The translations under genes were made by a program, and so were the position numbers. This document shows, piece after piece, positions 8,901 through 16,931 of a DNA stretch of 35,227 nucleotides. The notes below the pieces were generated by a model. That model was not told the origin of the DNA, made no database searches, and saw only the letters and a list, made by a program, of their open reading frames with translations. The number at the start of each line of letters is the position of its first letter. Within the stretch, counting starts at the first letter, position 1. This DNA is from Bacteroidales bacterium (GTDB lineage Bacteria; Bacteroidota; Bacteroidia; Bacteroidales; UBA932), in assembly GCA_017616655.1 (NCBI GenBank), contig JAFZXU010000007.1, positions 1 through 35,227 on the forward strand, given 5' to 3'.

Positions 8901-9637
8901 CCACTGTCACCGGCAAGGGCAACGGCTATGTTGAAATCATCGGTACGGATTCCAACGGCAATACAAGGTCGTTCTGGGCTTATGTCAATACACCTGTGAC
9001 TTCCATTACCATGAAGGATCCCTACGTGGTTGGTAAGAATTACAACACTACAAGGAAATTCGTAGCAGGTACCGACTTTACTGTTAACCCCAGCAATGCA
9101 AATCCGCTTAAGTTTAATTGGAAGTCAACCAATACCTCTATTGCCACCGTAGATGAAAACGGCAATGTTTCGGTTCTTGCCGGTGGAGCGGGGTCAGCCA
9201 CCATCCAGGTCCAGCCGTTTCCGAATCTCGCTAATCTGGCCTATCAAAATGCCCGCACCGTCAAGGTGGTTTACTGGAGAATGTATGCGCCTTATTCAAA
9301 TTGCACATCATCCGGCTCTGTCCAGGCAAGTGACGGAACGGTCTCCGGCGGCACCCAGGGCTTCACGAGTGGCAGTACCCTCATTATAGATAAAGGGAAG
9401 CAGGTGAATCTCAAGTTCTATAATGTCTCTGACGGGCACAAGGTAGGTGACGGCGCCTATACTTTCACCAACTCCAACAGCAGCGTCGTATCTGTTACCT
9501 CAACCAATATATCTACTGATAACGGCAGTTATATAACGGTAAAGGGTCTCAAAGCCGGTACTGTCGATATGTCGCTTACTCTTAATACGGTCAACTCATA
9601 CTTTACCATGAGTTTCAAGGTAAAGGTGGTTGAATAG
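5948..9637 (+). CDS. Large BIG2 (Ig-like) surface lipoprotein with fimbrillin-like N-terminus
   Basis: A 1229-residue protein with lipoprotein signal MKNRSLLWALAALVLASC (lipobox Cys18). Residues ~30-260 resemble the N-terminal domain of Bacteroidales fimbrillin-type proteins (STRTSVEAGGTKVLWGVKENISVF). A canonical BIG2 domain follows near residues 280-360 (VDPTTWKMLPGETKQLTATVLPENATDKSIKWSSNKTDVATVDQNGVVTAVATG). The C-terminal half (about nt 7840-9637) has two long copies of a repeated unit, each with a WxS/T-N-x-S BIG2 core followed by a second Ig-like domain and YDARKIQVV / YQNARTVKVV. Such proteins are surface adhesins or pilus-like components. The start at 5948 is chosen for the lipobox and coupling; an in-frame ATG at 5915 lies inside the small peptide gene. 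Confidence 0.85.
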   Translation: MKNRSLLWALAALVLASCVNDAANIEKINLKDEHVLTASLENPGSTRTSVEAGGTKVLWGVKENISVFLGTTNYKFTSLNTSPAASANFEGTPSLSGVSESNPINALSPYKAEAKISGGVIYYNLPASQQAVENSYNPNAHALVAYSPTTDISFYNVTGGIRFTLKQSGITDITLRGNNSETLAGDLQVKASGATPIIQNVTSAVKEIKLLPPTGGFKTGVWYYITTIPVKLSKGFTIDFKAGKLAATFTTSQSVTVPRGGYGSISEIDKNLTFTDPTVHVTSVTVDPTTWKMLPGETKQLTATVLPENATDKSIKWSSNKTDVATVDQNGVVTAVATGTAVIVALSNDGYKTGTCSVTVNPLFSEFKTQFAEGTGFSTLGNVIHYKYGTKYGSNANEFYVFPWSGNNDILVDSDASHFTCTSSKSGNVSVSVVKVGEGCAFLVKPLNNPTQTSESWSELTFNYKDSKGKTTTKTTRLVLFPSAATSAFSYSWYTLYNHDGSNTRPDFNTGSSFTHTMTKASDESYLRVFVSSDASNKFSVADTKDIATYEFTTSNSSIVKKTDKSGINGSSDKIPFVEYSFLTIGTSNIGLKYIDYKGNKLEKTIKVTVNKSFLASDDYIDPSTTKSNNSSSNRYFLPVSSGLGLYIRKASGTAYGVDDITGVTWTTSNSSYATITTNSSQGNRYIMVSGKAPGDVTITATGADGSKKYFYITVYKPVTGITPNSTTYKIGLGTAHTMNYTGEDYTVVPADATYSSSSYFKWKSLNTNVVSMTSDVITGVGVGTTTVQAAPKPKYDTYYDARKIQVVDYRLKVTNGNSRTAPINKLYANSDIITVEVGSEAVVCYASTGGSTYTWDGTCAFKTGTTNTSIVTATGGTKQYATIKGVSAGTAYIDLDYTGSNGRILQRYQVKVVPKFTWASGDIASNSSTARTYSSPFYLKVGGTVVVKAYHGSSEYGSSVAEAITWSSANTSLATVSPLNGSQTTVTGKGNGYVEIIGTDSNGNTRSFWAYVNTPVTSITMKDPYVVGKNYNTTRKFVAGTDFTVNPSNANPLKFNWKSTNTSIATVDENGNVSVLAGGAGSATIQVQPFPNLANLAYQNARTVKVVYWRMYAPYSNCTSSGSVQASDGTVSGGTQGFTSGSTLIIDKGKQVNLKFYNVSDGHKVGDGAYTFTNSNSSVVSVTSTNISTDNGSYITVKGLKAGTVDMSLTLNTVNSYFTMSFKVKVVE

Positions 9638-9657
9638 TCGTTCCTCTTATAATTACG

Positions 9658-9695
9658 GCGGCCTGTCCTTTTGGGGGCAGGCCGCTGTTTTTTTT
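9658..9695 (+). terminator. Rho-independent terminator after the BIG2 lipoprotein
   Basis: Near-perfect stem GCGGCCTGTCC / GGGGCAGGCCGC with a short T-rich loop, followed by nine T. It also lies just past the 3' end of the convergent murB gene. Confidence 0.85.
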
Positions 9696-9711
9696 CGCGA
9701 CAGGCTGGCTG

Positions 9712-10713
9712 TCAGATTCGGTTGACCTCCATCGAAAGTTCGACTGCGAACTTGTCGTAAACGTCGGCGATGATGGTCCGGGCGAGATTCAGGATTTCTT
9801 CGCCGGTGGCTCCGCCGAGGTTGACCAGCACCAGCGGCTGCTTTTCATAGACTCCTGCGCGGCCGATACTCTGCCCCTTCCAGCCCGCATTGTCTATCAG
9901 CCAGGCGGCGGAGAGCTTTACCAGCCCCTCGCCGGCACTGTAGCGCGGCATATCGGGATAGAGCAGTGAGAGTGTGTCGGCGCGCGGCCCGGGCACTACG
10001 GGATTGACGAAGAAGCTGCCGGCGTTGCCGAGGACCTTCGGGTCGGGCAACTTGGAATCGCGGAGGGCGATAACTGCCTCGCGTACCTCTGCAGCCGAAG
10101 GCGTGCGGCCCTCGAAAGCCTGCTCCAGCGCCCTGTAGCCCAGGTTCGGCTTCCATACGCGCGACAGGCGGAAGACCACGGAAGTTACGATGTAGCGCTT
10201 GTTTTCGGGCCTCTTGAAGATGCTGTCGCGATAGGCGTAGCCGCACTCGGCGGCCTTGAAAACCCGTATCTCCCCGCTTTCGGCATCAACGGTCCGCACT
10301 TCGCTTATCAGGCGGCAGACCTCAGCCCCGTAGGCGCCGATATTCTGCACGGCGGAGGCTCCGACTTCGCCCGGGATCCCGGAGAGATTCTCCGCGCCGT
10401 AGAGGCCGTTGGCGATGCACCGCTCCACGAAGGAGTCCCAGTTGAGGCCGGCTCCGGCGCGCACCTCGGCGCTCTCCCCGTCATCTGAAAGAATCTCGAA
10501 GCCGGGTATGGCGCTGTGCAGTACCGTGCCGTGGAAGTCGCTGCAGAAGAGGAGGTTGCTGCCGGCACCGATATTGAGCAGCGGGCGCTCCAGGCGGGGC
10601 AGGGCGGCGAGCAGTTCCTCCTCCGAGCCGTACTCGAAGAACCAGTCGGCCTTCACGTCGATTGCGAAGGTGTTGTGGCTGAGAAGGGAGTGGCCGCGGA
10701 TGGGATCTGCCAT
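9712..10713 (-). CDS. murB: UDP-N-acetylenolpyruvoylglucosamine reductase
   Basis: A 333-residue, E. coli-type (type I) MurB that reduces UDP-GlcNAc-enolpyruvate to UDP-MurNAc with NADPH and FAD in the cytoplasm. Visible family features are the FAD-binding NIGAGSNLLF (residues 47-56), LSGIPGEVGASAVQNIGAYGAE (110-131), the Tyr in YRDSIFK, and GNAGSFFVNP with the catalytic Ser233 that protonates the enol. The C-terminal VVYE-type loop appears as YEKQPLVLVN. Its ATG overlaps the murA stop by one base (TAATG), so murA and murB are consecutive peptidoglycan precursor enzymes in one operon. Confidence 0.95.
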   Translation of the reverse strand: MADPIRGHSLLSHNTFAIDVKADWFFEYGSEEELLAALPRLERPLLNIGAGSNLLFCSDFHGTVLHSAIPGFEILSDDGESAEVRAGAGLNWDSFVERCIANGLYGAENLSGIPGEVGASAVQNIGAYGAEVCRLISEVRTVDAESGEIRVFKAAECGYAYRDSIFKRPENKRYIVTSVVFRLSRVWKPNLGYRALEQAFEGRTPSAAEVREAVIALRDSKLPDPKVLGNAGSFFVNPVVPGPRADTLSLLYPDMPRYSAGEGLVKLSAAWLIDNAGWKGQSIGRAGVYEKQPLVLVNLGGATGEEILNLARTIIADVYDKFAVELSMEVNRI

Positions 10714-12020
10714 TATTCGACCCTCGTGATATGTGCGCCGAGAGCCCTCAGACGGCCCTCGATGTTCTCGTATCCGCGGTCGATCTGCTGCACGTTGTTG
10801 ATGCGGCTCGTTCCTGCGGCGCCGAGTGCGGCGATCAGCAGCGCGATGCCGGCGCGGATGTCGGGGGAGGTCATGGTCCTGCCGCGCAGGTTGCGCTTGT
10901 GGTTGTGGCCGATTACGACGGCCCTGTGCGGGTCGCAGAGAATGATCTGCGCTCCCATGTCGATGAGGTTGTCCACGAAGAAGAGGCGGCTCTCGAACAT
11001 CTTCTGATGTATCAGCACGCTGCCCTTCGACTGCGTGGCCACCACCAGCATCACGCTCAGCAGGTCGGGGGTAAGTCCCGGCCAGGGGGCGTCGGCGATG
11101 GTCATTATGGAGCCGTCGAGGAAGGTGTCGATGCCGTACTCCTCCTGCGCGGGGATGAAGATGTCGTCACCGCGCTGTTCCAGCTTGATTCCCAGGCGTC
11201 TGAAGGCTTCGGGAATGATACCGAGGTTCTCGTAGGAGACCTCCTTGATGGTCAGTTCGCTCCTGGTCATCGCAGCCATTCCGATGAAGGAACCCACCTC
11301 GATCATATCGGGCAGGATGCGGTGCGACGCGCCGTGAAGCTCCCTGACTCCCTCGATGGTGAGGAGGTTCGAGCCGATGCCGCTGATACGGGCTCCCATA
11401 GCGCAGAGAAGCCTGCAGAGCTGCTGCACGTAGGGTTCGCAGGCGGCATTGTAGATTACAGTGGTCCCCTCGGCAAGCACCGCCGCCATCACGATGTTGG
11501 CCGTACCGGTGACGGAGGCCTCGTCAAGCAGCATCCTGGTGCCCTTGAGTCTGTCGGCCTTGAGGGTGTAGGTGAAATTGGTGCGGTCGTATTCGAACGA
11601 TGCGCCCAGCTGCTTCATTCCCTCGAAGTGGGTGTCGAGCCTGCGGCGTCCGATCTTGTCGCCTCCGGGCTTGGAGGTGACGGCCCAGCCGAAGCGGCCC
11701 AGCATCGGGCCGACAAGCATTATCGAGCCGCGCAGGGCCTCGGTACGCTTGAGGTAGTCGGCGCTGCGGATGTAGTCGAAGTCGGGATTGGCTGCCTTGA
11801 AGGCGTATTTCCCCTTGTCGAGCCTGCGCACTTCGACTCCCATCTGCGAGAGCAGGGAGATCAGGTTGTTGACATCCAGGATGTCCGGGATGTTCTCGAC
11901 CGTCACCTCCTCCGCAGTCAGCAGAGTGGCGCAGAGTATCTGCAGGGCCTCGTTCTTGGCCCCCTGGGGATGGATTTCGCCGGAGAGGGGATGCCCTCCT
12001 TCTATGATGAATGATGCCAT
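10713..12020 (-). CDS. murA: UDP-N-acetylglucosamine 1-carboxyvinyltransferase, Asp-type
   Basis: A 435-residue MurA, which transfers enolpyruvate from PEP to UDP-GlcNAc, the first committed step of peptidoglycan synthesis. GAKNEALQ holds the conserved Lys22-Asn23. The active-site loop reads SKPGGDKIGRRRLDTH, so Asp121 stands where most bacteria have the Cys that fosfomycin alkylates. Asp-type MurA is known from Mycobacterium, Chlamydia and others and makes the enzyme fosfomycin-insensitive; from memory it is also usual in Bacteroidetes. One base separates the dcp stop from this ATG, so dcp, murA and murB form one transcription unit. Confidence 0.95.
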   Translation of the reverse strand: MASFIIEGGHPLSGEIHPQGAKNEALQILCATLLTAEEVTVENIPDILDVNNLISLLSQMGVEVRRLDKGKYAFKAANPDFDYIRSADYLKRTEALRGSIMLVGPMLGRFGWAVTSKPGGDKIGRRRLDTHFEGMKQLGASFEYDRTNFTYTLKADRLKGTRMLLDEASVTGTANIVMAAVLAEGTTVIYNAACEPYVQQLCRLLCAMGARISGIGSNLLTIEGVRELHGASHRILPDMIEVGSFIGMAAMTRSELTIKEVSYENLGIIPEAFRRLGIKLEQRGDDIFIPAQEEYGIDTFLDGSIMTIADAPWPGLTPDLLSVMLVVATQSKGSVLIHQKMFESRLFFVDNLIDMGAQIILCDPHRAVVIGHNHKRNLRGRTMTSPDIRAGIALLIAALGAAGTSRINNVQQIDRGYENIEGRLRALGAHITRVE

Positions 12021-12021
12021 A

Positions 12022-14040
12022 TTACTTCAGGCCGCGGGCCCTCAGGAGCGCGTCCGGATCGGGCTCTGCGCCGCGGAAGGTCTTGTAAAGGGTCATAGGC
12101 TCTTCGCTGCCGCCCTTCTCGAGGATGTTCTCCTTGAAGCTCTTTGCGGTCTCGGGATCGAAGATGCCCTTCTGCATGAAGAGTTCGAAGGCGTCCTTGT
12201 CGAGTACCTCTGCCCAGAGATAGCTGTAGTAGCCGGCGCTGTAGCCGCTGTTGAAGATATGGTTGAAGTAGGTGGTGCGGTAGCGGGGAATTATCTCGCC
12301 GATAAGGCCCATCTCGTCGCACGCCTTCTTTTCGAATTCCTCGATGTCGATGCCTTCGACGGACGCAAGTTCATGCCACTTCATGTCGAGGATCGAAGCC
12401 GCGCAGAGCTCGGTGGTCATGAATCCCTGGTTGAAGTTGCCGGCAGCCTGGATCTTGGCCACGAGTTCGTCGGGAATCACTTCGCCGGTCTGGTAGTGCT
12501 TTGCATAGCCTGCGAGGACCTCCTTGTCGAATGCCCAGTTCTCGTTGATCTGCGAAGGGAGCTCCACGAAGTCGCGCGCTACGGAGGTGCCGCTCACCAT
12601 GCTGTAGTGGCACTGGCTGAGCAGGCCGTGAAGCGCGTGGCCGAACTCGTGGAACATCGTCTCCACATTGTCGATGCTCAGCAGCGAGGGCTTGTCGGCG
12701 GTAGGCTTGTTGAAATTGCCGACGTTTACTATGATGGGGCGCACCATCTCGCCCTCGGGGGTGACATACTGGTCGCGGATGTTGTTCATCCACGCGCCGC
12801 CGCGCTTGCTCTCGCGGGGGAAGTAGTCGGTGGTGAGGATGCCGATGAGGGAGCCGTCTTCAGCGTCAGTCACCTTGAAGGCCTCCATATCGGGGTGGTA
12901 CTTGGGAGCGTTCTCGATCTTCTCGAAGTTGATGCCGTAGAGGCGCGATGCGGTGTTGAAGACGCCTTCGCGTACGTTCTCCATCTTGAAATAGGGCTTC
13001 ACCTGCTCCTCGTCGAGGTCATACTTGGCCTTGCGCACCTTCTCGGCATAGTAGAACCAGTCCCATGCCTCGATCTTTGAGCCCTCGGGAAGCTTGCCGG
13101 CCTTTATGTCCTCGTCCATCACCAGCTGCATGTCGATGACCTCTTTCTTGGCCTGCGCCACCGCATACTTGAAGATGTTGGCGAGGAATGCGTCCACCGT
13201 TTCGGGGGTCTTCGCCATCTTGTCGCTGAGGATCCATGCGGCGGGGTTGTCGTAGCCCAGCAGCTTCGCCTTCTCCTCCTTGAGGGTCAGGATCCTGAGA
13301 AGGGTTTCCTTGGTATCGTTCTCGTTGCCGTTGTTGCCGCGGTTGGAGTATGCGCGGAACATCTCCTCACGCTTTGCGCGGTCCTCTTCGTTGGTCATCG
13401 CCTCGGTGTATTCGGAGATCGCCACGCCGAATTTCTCCTTGAAGGCGTTGTTCTCCTTGAGGAGCATGTTGCCGAACTTGTTGCCGAGGGTGGAGAGCTC
13501 GGTGTTGATCTCCATCATGCGTGCCTGGCCGGCCTCGTCGAGCGCGATACCGTTGTCTGCAAAGGAGCGGTATGCCTTGTCGAGAACCATCTCCTGCTCG
13601 CGGGTGAGGCCGAGTTCAGCCTTGCGGTTGTTAAGGTCCTCAACCTTTGCGAAGAGCGCCTTGTTGAAGGTTATCTCGTTCTCGTGCTGCGAGAGTTTCA
13701 CCATTGCTTCATCCACGATCTTCTCGAGGGTGGGGGTGATGTCGGTCTCGGCGAGGTTGAATAGCACGCCGATGACCTTGTTGAGGATCTGGCCGGAGTT
13801 GTCGTATGCGCCGATGACGTTGTCGAAGGTCGGAGCATCGGGGTTGTCAATAATTGCCTGTATCTCAGCATTGTGCTGCTTGATTCCCTCCTCGATTGCA
13901 GGAAGGTAATGGGCCTCCTTTATCTTTTCGAAGGGAGGAATGCCGTAAGGGGTGTCCCACTCCGTGAGGAAGGGGTTCTTTTTGTTGCAGGATGTCATAA
14001 GCAGGGCCGCAAAGGCCAGGATTGCAAAAAGTCGTTTCAT
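12022..14040 (-). CDS. dcp: M3-family peptidyl-dipeptidase (Dcp-like) lipoprotein
   Basis: A 672-residue zinc metallopeptidase. FHEFGHALHGLLSQ (about residue 462) is the HExxH zinc motif, followed by a downstream Glu region (SQINENWAFDKEVL) that supplies the third ligand. The C-terminal YRTTYFNHIFNSGYSAGYYSYLWAEVLDKDAFE is the substrate-binding signature of the Dcp/OpdA branch. The N-terminus is a lipoprotein signal (FAALLMTSC), so unlike E. coli Dcp it is envelope-anchored, as in many Bacteroidetes. It probably removes dipeptides from peptide C-termini in the periplasm. It is first in the dcp-murA-murB operon, which is divergent from the CNNM gene. Confidence 0.92.
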   Translation of the reverse strand: MKRLFAILAFAALLMTSCNKKNPFLTEWDTPYGIPPFEKIKEAHYLPAIEEGIKQHNAEIQAIIDNPDAPTFDNVIGAYDNSGQILNKVIGVLFNLAETDITPTLEKIVDEAMVKLSQHENEITFNKALFAKVEDLNNRKAELGLTREQEMVLDKAYRSFADNGIALDEAGQARMMEINTELSTLGNKFGNMLLKENNAFKEKFGVAISEYTEAMTNEEDRAKREEMFRAYSNRGNNGNENDTKETLLRILTLKEEKAKLLGYDNPAAWILSDKMAKTPETVDAFLANIFKYAVAQAKKEVIDMQLVMDEDIKAGKLPEGSKIEAWDWFYYAEKVRKAKYDLDEEQVKPYFKMENVREGVFNTASRLYGINFEKIENAPKYHPDMEAFKVTDAEDGSLIGILTTDYFPRESKRGGAWMNNIRDQYVTPEGEMVRPIIVNVGNFNKPTADKPSLLSIDNVETMFHEFGHALHGLLSQCHYSMVSGTSVARDFVELPSQINENWAFDKEVLAGYAKHYQTGEVIPDELVAKIQAAGNFNQGFMTTELCAASILDMKWHELASVEGIDIEEFEKKACDEMGLIGEIIPRYRTTYFNHIFNSGYSAGYYSYLWAEVLDKDAFELFMQKGIFDPETAKSFKENILEKGGSEEPMTLYKTFRGAEPDPDALLRARGLK

Positions 14041-14116
14041 ATATGATATATCGATTGTTTTTCGCTAAAGATTAATCTACAAAATTACAACAAATAAAGG
14101 TAATACAAAAAAATGC

Positions 14117-14124
14117 TATCTTTG
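14117..14124 (+). promoter_or_regulatory. -7 element TATCTTTG directly ahead of the CNNM gene
   Basis: TATCTTTG ends eight bases before the ATG at 14133, so transcription would start within a few bases of the start codon and the mRNA would be nearly leaderless. No clear TTTG -33 box is visible at the usual spacing. Confidence 0.4.
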
Positions 14125-14132
14125 CGGCGATT

Positions 14133-15161
14133 ATGACACTGTTGCTCGTATTTCTGCTTGGAGCGATGGCCATATCGTTCCTCTGCTCAATCCTCGAGGC
14201 CACGCTTATGTCCACGCCGCTCTCCTTCATAACGATGAAGGAGGAGGAAGGTTATAAGCCCGCCACAAAGTTCAAGCAATACAAGCAGGAGACCGGCAGG
14301 CCGATTGCTGCCATCCTGAGCCTCAACACGATAGCCAATACCATCGGTGCCGCCGGGGTGGGCTGGCAGGCCAATGAGCTGTGGGGCGACAAGTGGTTCG
14401 CCCTGGTCAGCGTAGTCGTCACCCTCCTGATCCTCATCTTCTCCGAGATAATCCCCAAGACCATCGGCACCACGCAGTGGAAGCATCTGATGGGCTTCAC
14501 CACCCGCTGCCTGAACGTGCTTGTGGTGGTGCTCTATCCCTTCGTGATAGTCTTCGAGTGGTTCTCGGGCCTCATTTCGCATCCCACCGACGACGCCGCC
14601 GTCTCCCGCGAGGAGGTGAGCGCCATGGCGAACGTCGCCGAGGAGGAAGAGGAGATCGACGAGGACGAGAATGCCGTCATCCAGAATCTCTTCAAGATGG
14701 ACGACATCCCCGCCTACCAGGCGATGACCCCGCGCGTCGTCGCCGCCATCGCCCCCGAGTCGATGACCGTCAAGGCCTTCTACCGCAGCAAGGAGTACCG
14801 CCACCACAGCAGGATTCCCGTCTATGCGGAAAGCGACGAATACATCACAGGCTACATCCTGCGCATGGATGCGCTCCAGCTGCTGGCCGACGACAAGTTC
14901 GACCGCACCCTCGGCTCGATCCGCCGCGACGTGGAGCTCTACAACGAGGAGACCCCGCTCGGCCAGATCTGGGACGAGATGCTCTCCAAGAACGAGCAGA
15001 TTTCCTGCATCATAGACGAATACGGCGCATTCCAGGGCATCCTGACCCTCGAGGACGTCATCGAGACGCTCCTCGGCTCCGAGATTGTGGACGAGAACGA
15101 CATCGTGCCCGATATGCAGGCGCTGGCGCGCGAGCGCTGGAAGAAACAGCAGAAAGACTGA
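14133..15161 (+). CDS. CNNM (DUF21) and CBS-pair membrane protein, CorB/CorC family
   Basis: A 342-residue protein. Residues 1-150 hold the CNNM transmembrane domain with about four hydrophobic segments (LLLVFLLGAMAISFLCSILEATL; AAILSLNTIANTIGAAGVG; FALVSVVVTLLILIFSEIIPKTIG; CLNVLVVVLYPFVIVFEWFSGL). An acidic linker (VAEEEEEIDEDENAVIQNLFKMDD) leads into a tandem CBS domain pair (MTPRVVAAIAPESMTVKAF; SRIPVYAESDEYITGYILRMD; IIDEYGAFQGILTLEDVIETLLGSEI). The C-terminal CorC_HlyC domain of longer homologues is missing. Members transport or sense Mg2+ and other divalent ions. The metal-chaperone GTPase follows 17 bases later, likely co-transcribed. Confidence 0.9.
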   Translation: MTLLLVFLLGAMAISFLCSILEATLMSTPLSFITMKEEEGYKPATKFKQYKQETGRPIAAILSLNTIANTIGAAGVGWQANELWGDKWFALVSVVVTLLILIFSEIIPKTIGTTQWKHLMGFTTRCLNVLVVVLYPFVIVFEWFSGLISHPTDDAAVSREEVSAMANVAEEEEEIDEDENAVIQNLFKMDDIPAYQAMTPRVVAAIAPESMTVKAFYRSKEYRHHSRIPVYAESDEYITGYILRMDALQLLADDKFDRTLGSIRRDVELYNEETPLGQIWDEMLSKNEQISCIIDEYGAFQGILTLEDVIETLLGSEIVDENDIVPDMQALARERWKKQQKD

Positions 15162-15178
15162 CGATTCTTTCACAAACC

Positions 15179-16345
15179 ATGAACCAGATAAACGAAATTC
15201 CCGTCCTGCTGCTGACAGGTTATCTCGGCAGCGGAAAGACCACTTTGCTCAACCGCATCCTCTCCAACCGCAAGGGCATCCGCTTCGCGGTGATTGTCAA
15301 CGATTTGGGAGAGGTCAACATAGATGCCGACCTCATCCAGCAGGGAGGCGTCGTGGGACGCAGGGACGACAGCCTCGTGGCGCTCCAGAACGGATGCATC
15401 TGCTGCACCCTCAAGATGGATCTCGTGCAGCAGCTCCACGATATCGCAGCGATGAAGCGCTTCGATTACATCGTGATAGAGGCGAGCGGAATCTGCGAGC
15501 CGGAGCCCATCGCCATCACCATCAATTCCATCCCTACGGCCTATCCCGCTATGGCGCGCGACGGCCTGGCGGTGCTCGACTGCATAGTCACGGTGGTGGA
15601 CGCGCTCAGGATGAAGGACGAGTTCGCCTGCGGCAACGACCTGCTCGGCGGCCATTTCGAAGAGGAGGATATCAAGAGCCTGGTCATCCAGCAGATAGAA
15701 TTCTGCAACATCGTGCTGCTCAACAAGGCCTCCGAGGTGTCGAAGGATGAGCTCGCGCGCATCAAGGAAATAGTCCGCGCCCTGCAGCCCAGGGCCGAGA
15801 TTCTGGAATGCGACTACTGCGACGTGGACCTCGACCTTCTGGTGGGCACCGGAATGTTCGATTTCGACGACGTCGTTACCTCCGCCGCCTGGCTGAATGA
15901 GATTGAAAAACACGAGGAACCGGAGGAGCATCACCACGAGCACCATCACCATCACGACGATGAGGGCGAGGCTGAGGAGTACGGCATCGGCACATTCGTC
16001 TATTATCGCCGCGAAGCCTTCGACATGAACAAATTCGACAGCTTCATCGCCAAAAAGTGGCCTCGCGAAGTGATCCGCGCCAAGGGTCTCTGCTACTTCA
16101 CCGACGAACCCGACACCTGCTTCATATTCGAGCAGGCGGGCAGGCAGGTGTCACTCAAGGATGCCGGCCTCTGGTACGCCACAATGCCGGAGGATGAGCT
16201 GCGCGAGAGGATGGCCTGGGACAAGGGCCTACAAAGGGACTGGGACCCCGTCTACGGCGACAGGATGCAGAAGATCGTCTTCATCGGCCAGCATCTCGAC
16301 AAAGAGGCCATCACCGCCGGCCTCGACTTCTGCCTGGAGAAATAG
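15179..16345 (+). CDS. COG0523 (CobW/ZNG1-type) metal-chaperone GTPase
   Basis: A 388-residue G3E GTPase. The P-loop is GYLGSGKTT (residues 14-22), the metal-binding motif NGCICC gives Cys73/75/76, IVIEASGICEP contains Walker B, and LLNKASEV is the NKxD-like guanine-specificity motif. A His/Glu-rich stretch (about residues 245-265, EEHHHEHHHHHDD) lies before the CobW_C domain and can bind Zn2+, Ni2+ or Co2+. The family delivers metal to client enzymes using GTP. The ATG at 15179 is chosen because the protein signature begins there; the frame stays open upstream inside the CNNM gene. Which metal is handled cannot be told. Confidence 0.9.
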   Translation: MNQINEIPVLLLTGYLGSGKTTLLNRILSNRKGIRFAVIVNDLGEVNIDADLIQQGGVVGRRDDSLVALQNGCICCTLKMDLVQQLHDIAAMKRFDYIVIEASGICEPEPIAITINSIPTAYPAMARDGLAVLDCIVTVVDALRMKDEFACGNDLLGGHFEEEDIKSLVIQQIEFCNIVLLNKASEVSKDELARIKEIVRALQPRAEILECDYCDVDLDLLVGTGMFDFDDVVTSAAWLNEIEKHEEPEEHHHEHHHHHDDEGEAEEYGIGTFVYYRREAFDMNKFDSFIAKKWPREVIRAKGLCYFTDEPDTCFIFEQAGRQVSLKDAGLWYATMPEDELRERMAWDKGLQRDWDPVYGDRMQKIVFIGQHLDKEAITAGLDFCLEK

Positions 16346-16360
16346 TCAGCACGCGGAAAT

Positions 16361-16391
16361 AAAAAGCGGTCGGGATTTCCCGACCGCTTTT
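16361..16391. terminator. Bidirectional Rho-independent terminator
   Basis: Perfect stem AAAGCGGTCGGG / CCCGACCGCTTT with an ATTT loop. The arms are flanked by A-rich and T-rich runs, so it can serve the plus-strand GTPase gene and the convergent small lipoprotein gene. Confidence 0.88.
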
Positions 16392-16411
16392 GCTTTATTC
16401 AATCTCAAACC

Positions 16412-16888
16412 CTACTGCAGCGCGTTGAAGATGCTGGTGAGGGAGGAGAGGGTGGTGGAGACGCCTGCGGAGTTGCTGGTCAGTGCGGAGGGAGCTCCGG
16501 TAGCGGCTGCAGATGCGGCGCTGGTAATTGCCGACGTGTCGATATTTGCCAGCGTCTTCAATCCGCTCAGGACGCTTGCCACGTTGTTCTTGTTGACAAG
16601 GTTGGCCGAGCCTTCGATGAGGCCTGCGGAGAACTGGTCGGTGAATGATGCCGTAGCGTTGCCGAGGCCGCCGATGTTGCCCAGGATCTGACCGAGGTTG
16701 ATCAGGTTGGTGAGATTCGAAAGGTCGATGCCTCCGGTGGTCTTGAAGATGTTGTAGAGGGCTGCGAGGGCGCTTCCGGTGCTGGAGCCGCTGGTCGTAG
16801 CGTTGGATGCTGTGCCGGTCAGGAGTGAGCAGGACGAAAGGATCGTGATTGCTGCGATGCCGGCTGCGATGTGCTTTAACAGTTTCAT
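16412..16888 (-). CDS. Small lipoprotein of unknown function
   Basis: A 158-residue protein with signal MKLLKHIAAGIAAITILSSCS (lipobox LSSC). The mature part is low-complexity, rich in Ser, Thr, Ala, Asn and Leu. It has amphipathic repeats such as NLTNLINLGQILGNIGGLGNA and ends in SLTSIFNALQ. Aromatic residues are scarce and charge is low. It was not recognised. It is transcribed convergently with the GTPase gene, and is downstream of pntB with its own candidate -7 element in the 43-base gap. Confidence 0.65.
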   Translation of the reverse strand: MKLLKHIAAGIAAITILSSCSLLTGTASNATTSGSSTGSALAALYNIFKTTGGIDLSNLTNLINLGQILGNIGGLGNATASFTDQFSAGLIEGSANLVNKNNVASVLSGLKTLANIDTSAITSAASAAATGAPSALTSNSAGVSTTLSSLTSIFNALQ

Positions 16889-16931
16889 AAGCGTCTGGTT
16901 TCGAATGATTACGCCGTAAATATACTAAAAA

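Noticed and set aside
10731-12014. 427-residue open frame on the plus strand over murA
   Set aside because: Antisense shadow of murA; composition rich in His, Val, Gly and no recognisable motif.
14381-15178. Long N-terminal extension of the CobW-type GTPase
   Set aside because: The in-frame extension is the +1 shadow of the CNNM gene; the family N-terminus begins at the ATG at 15179.
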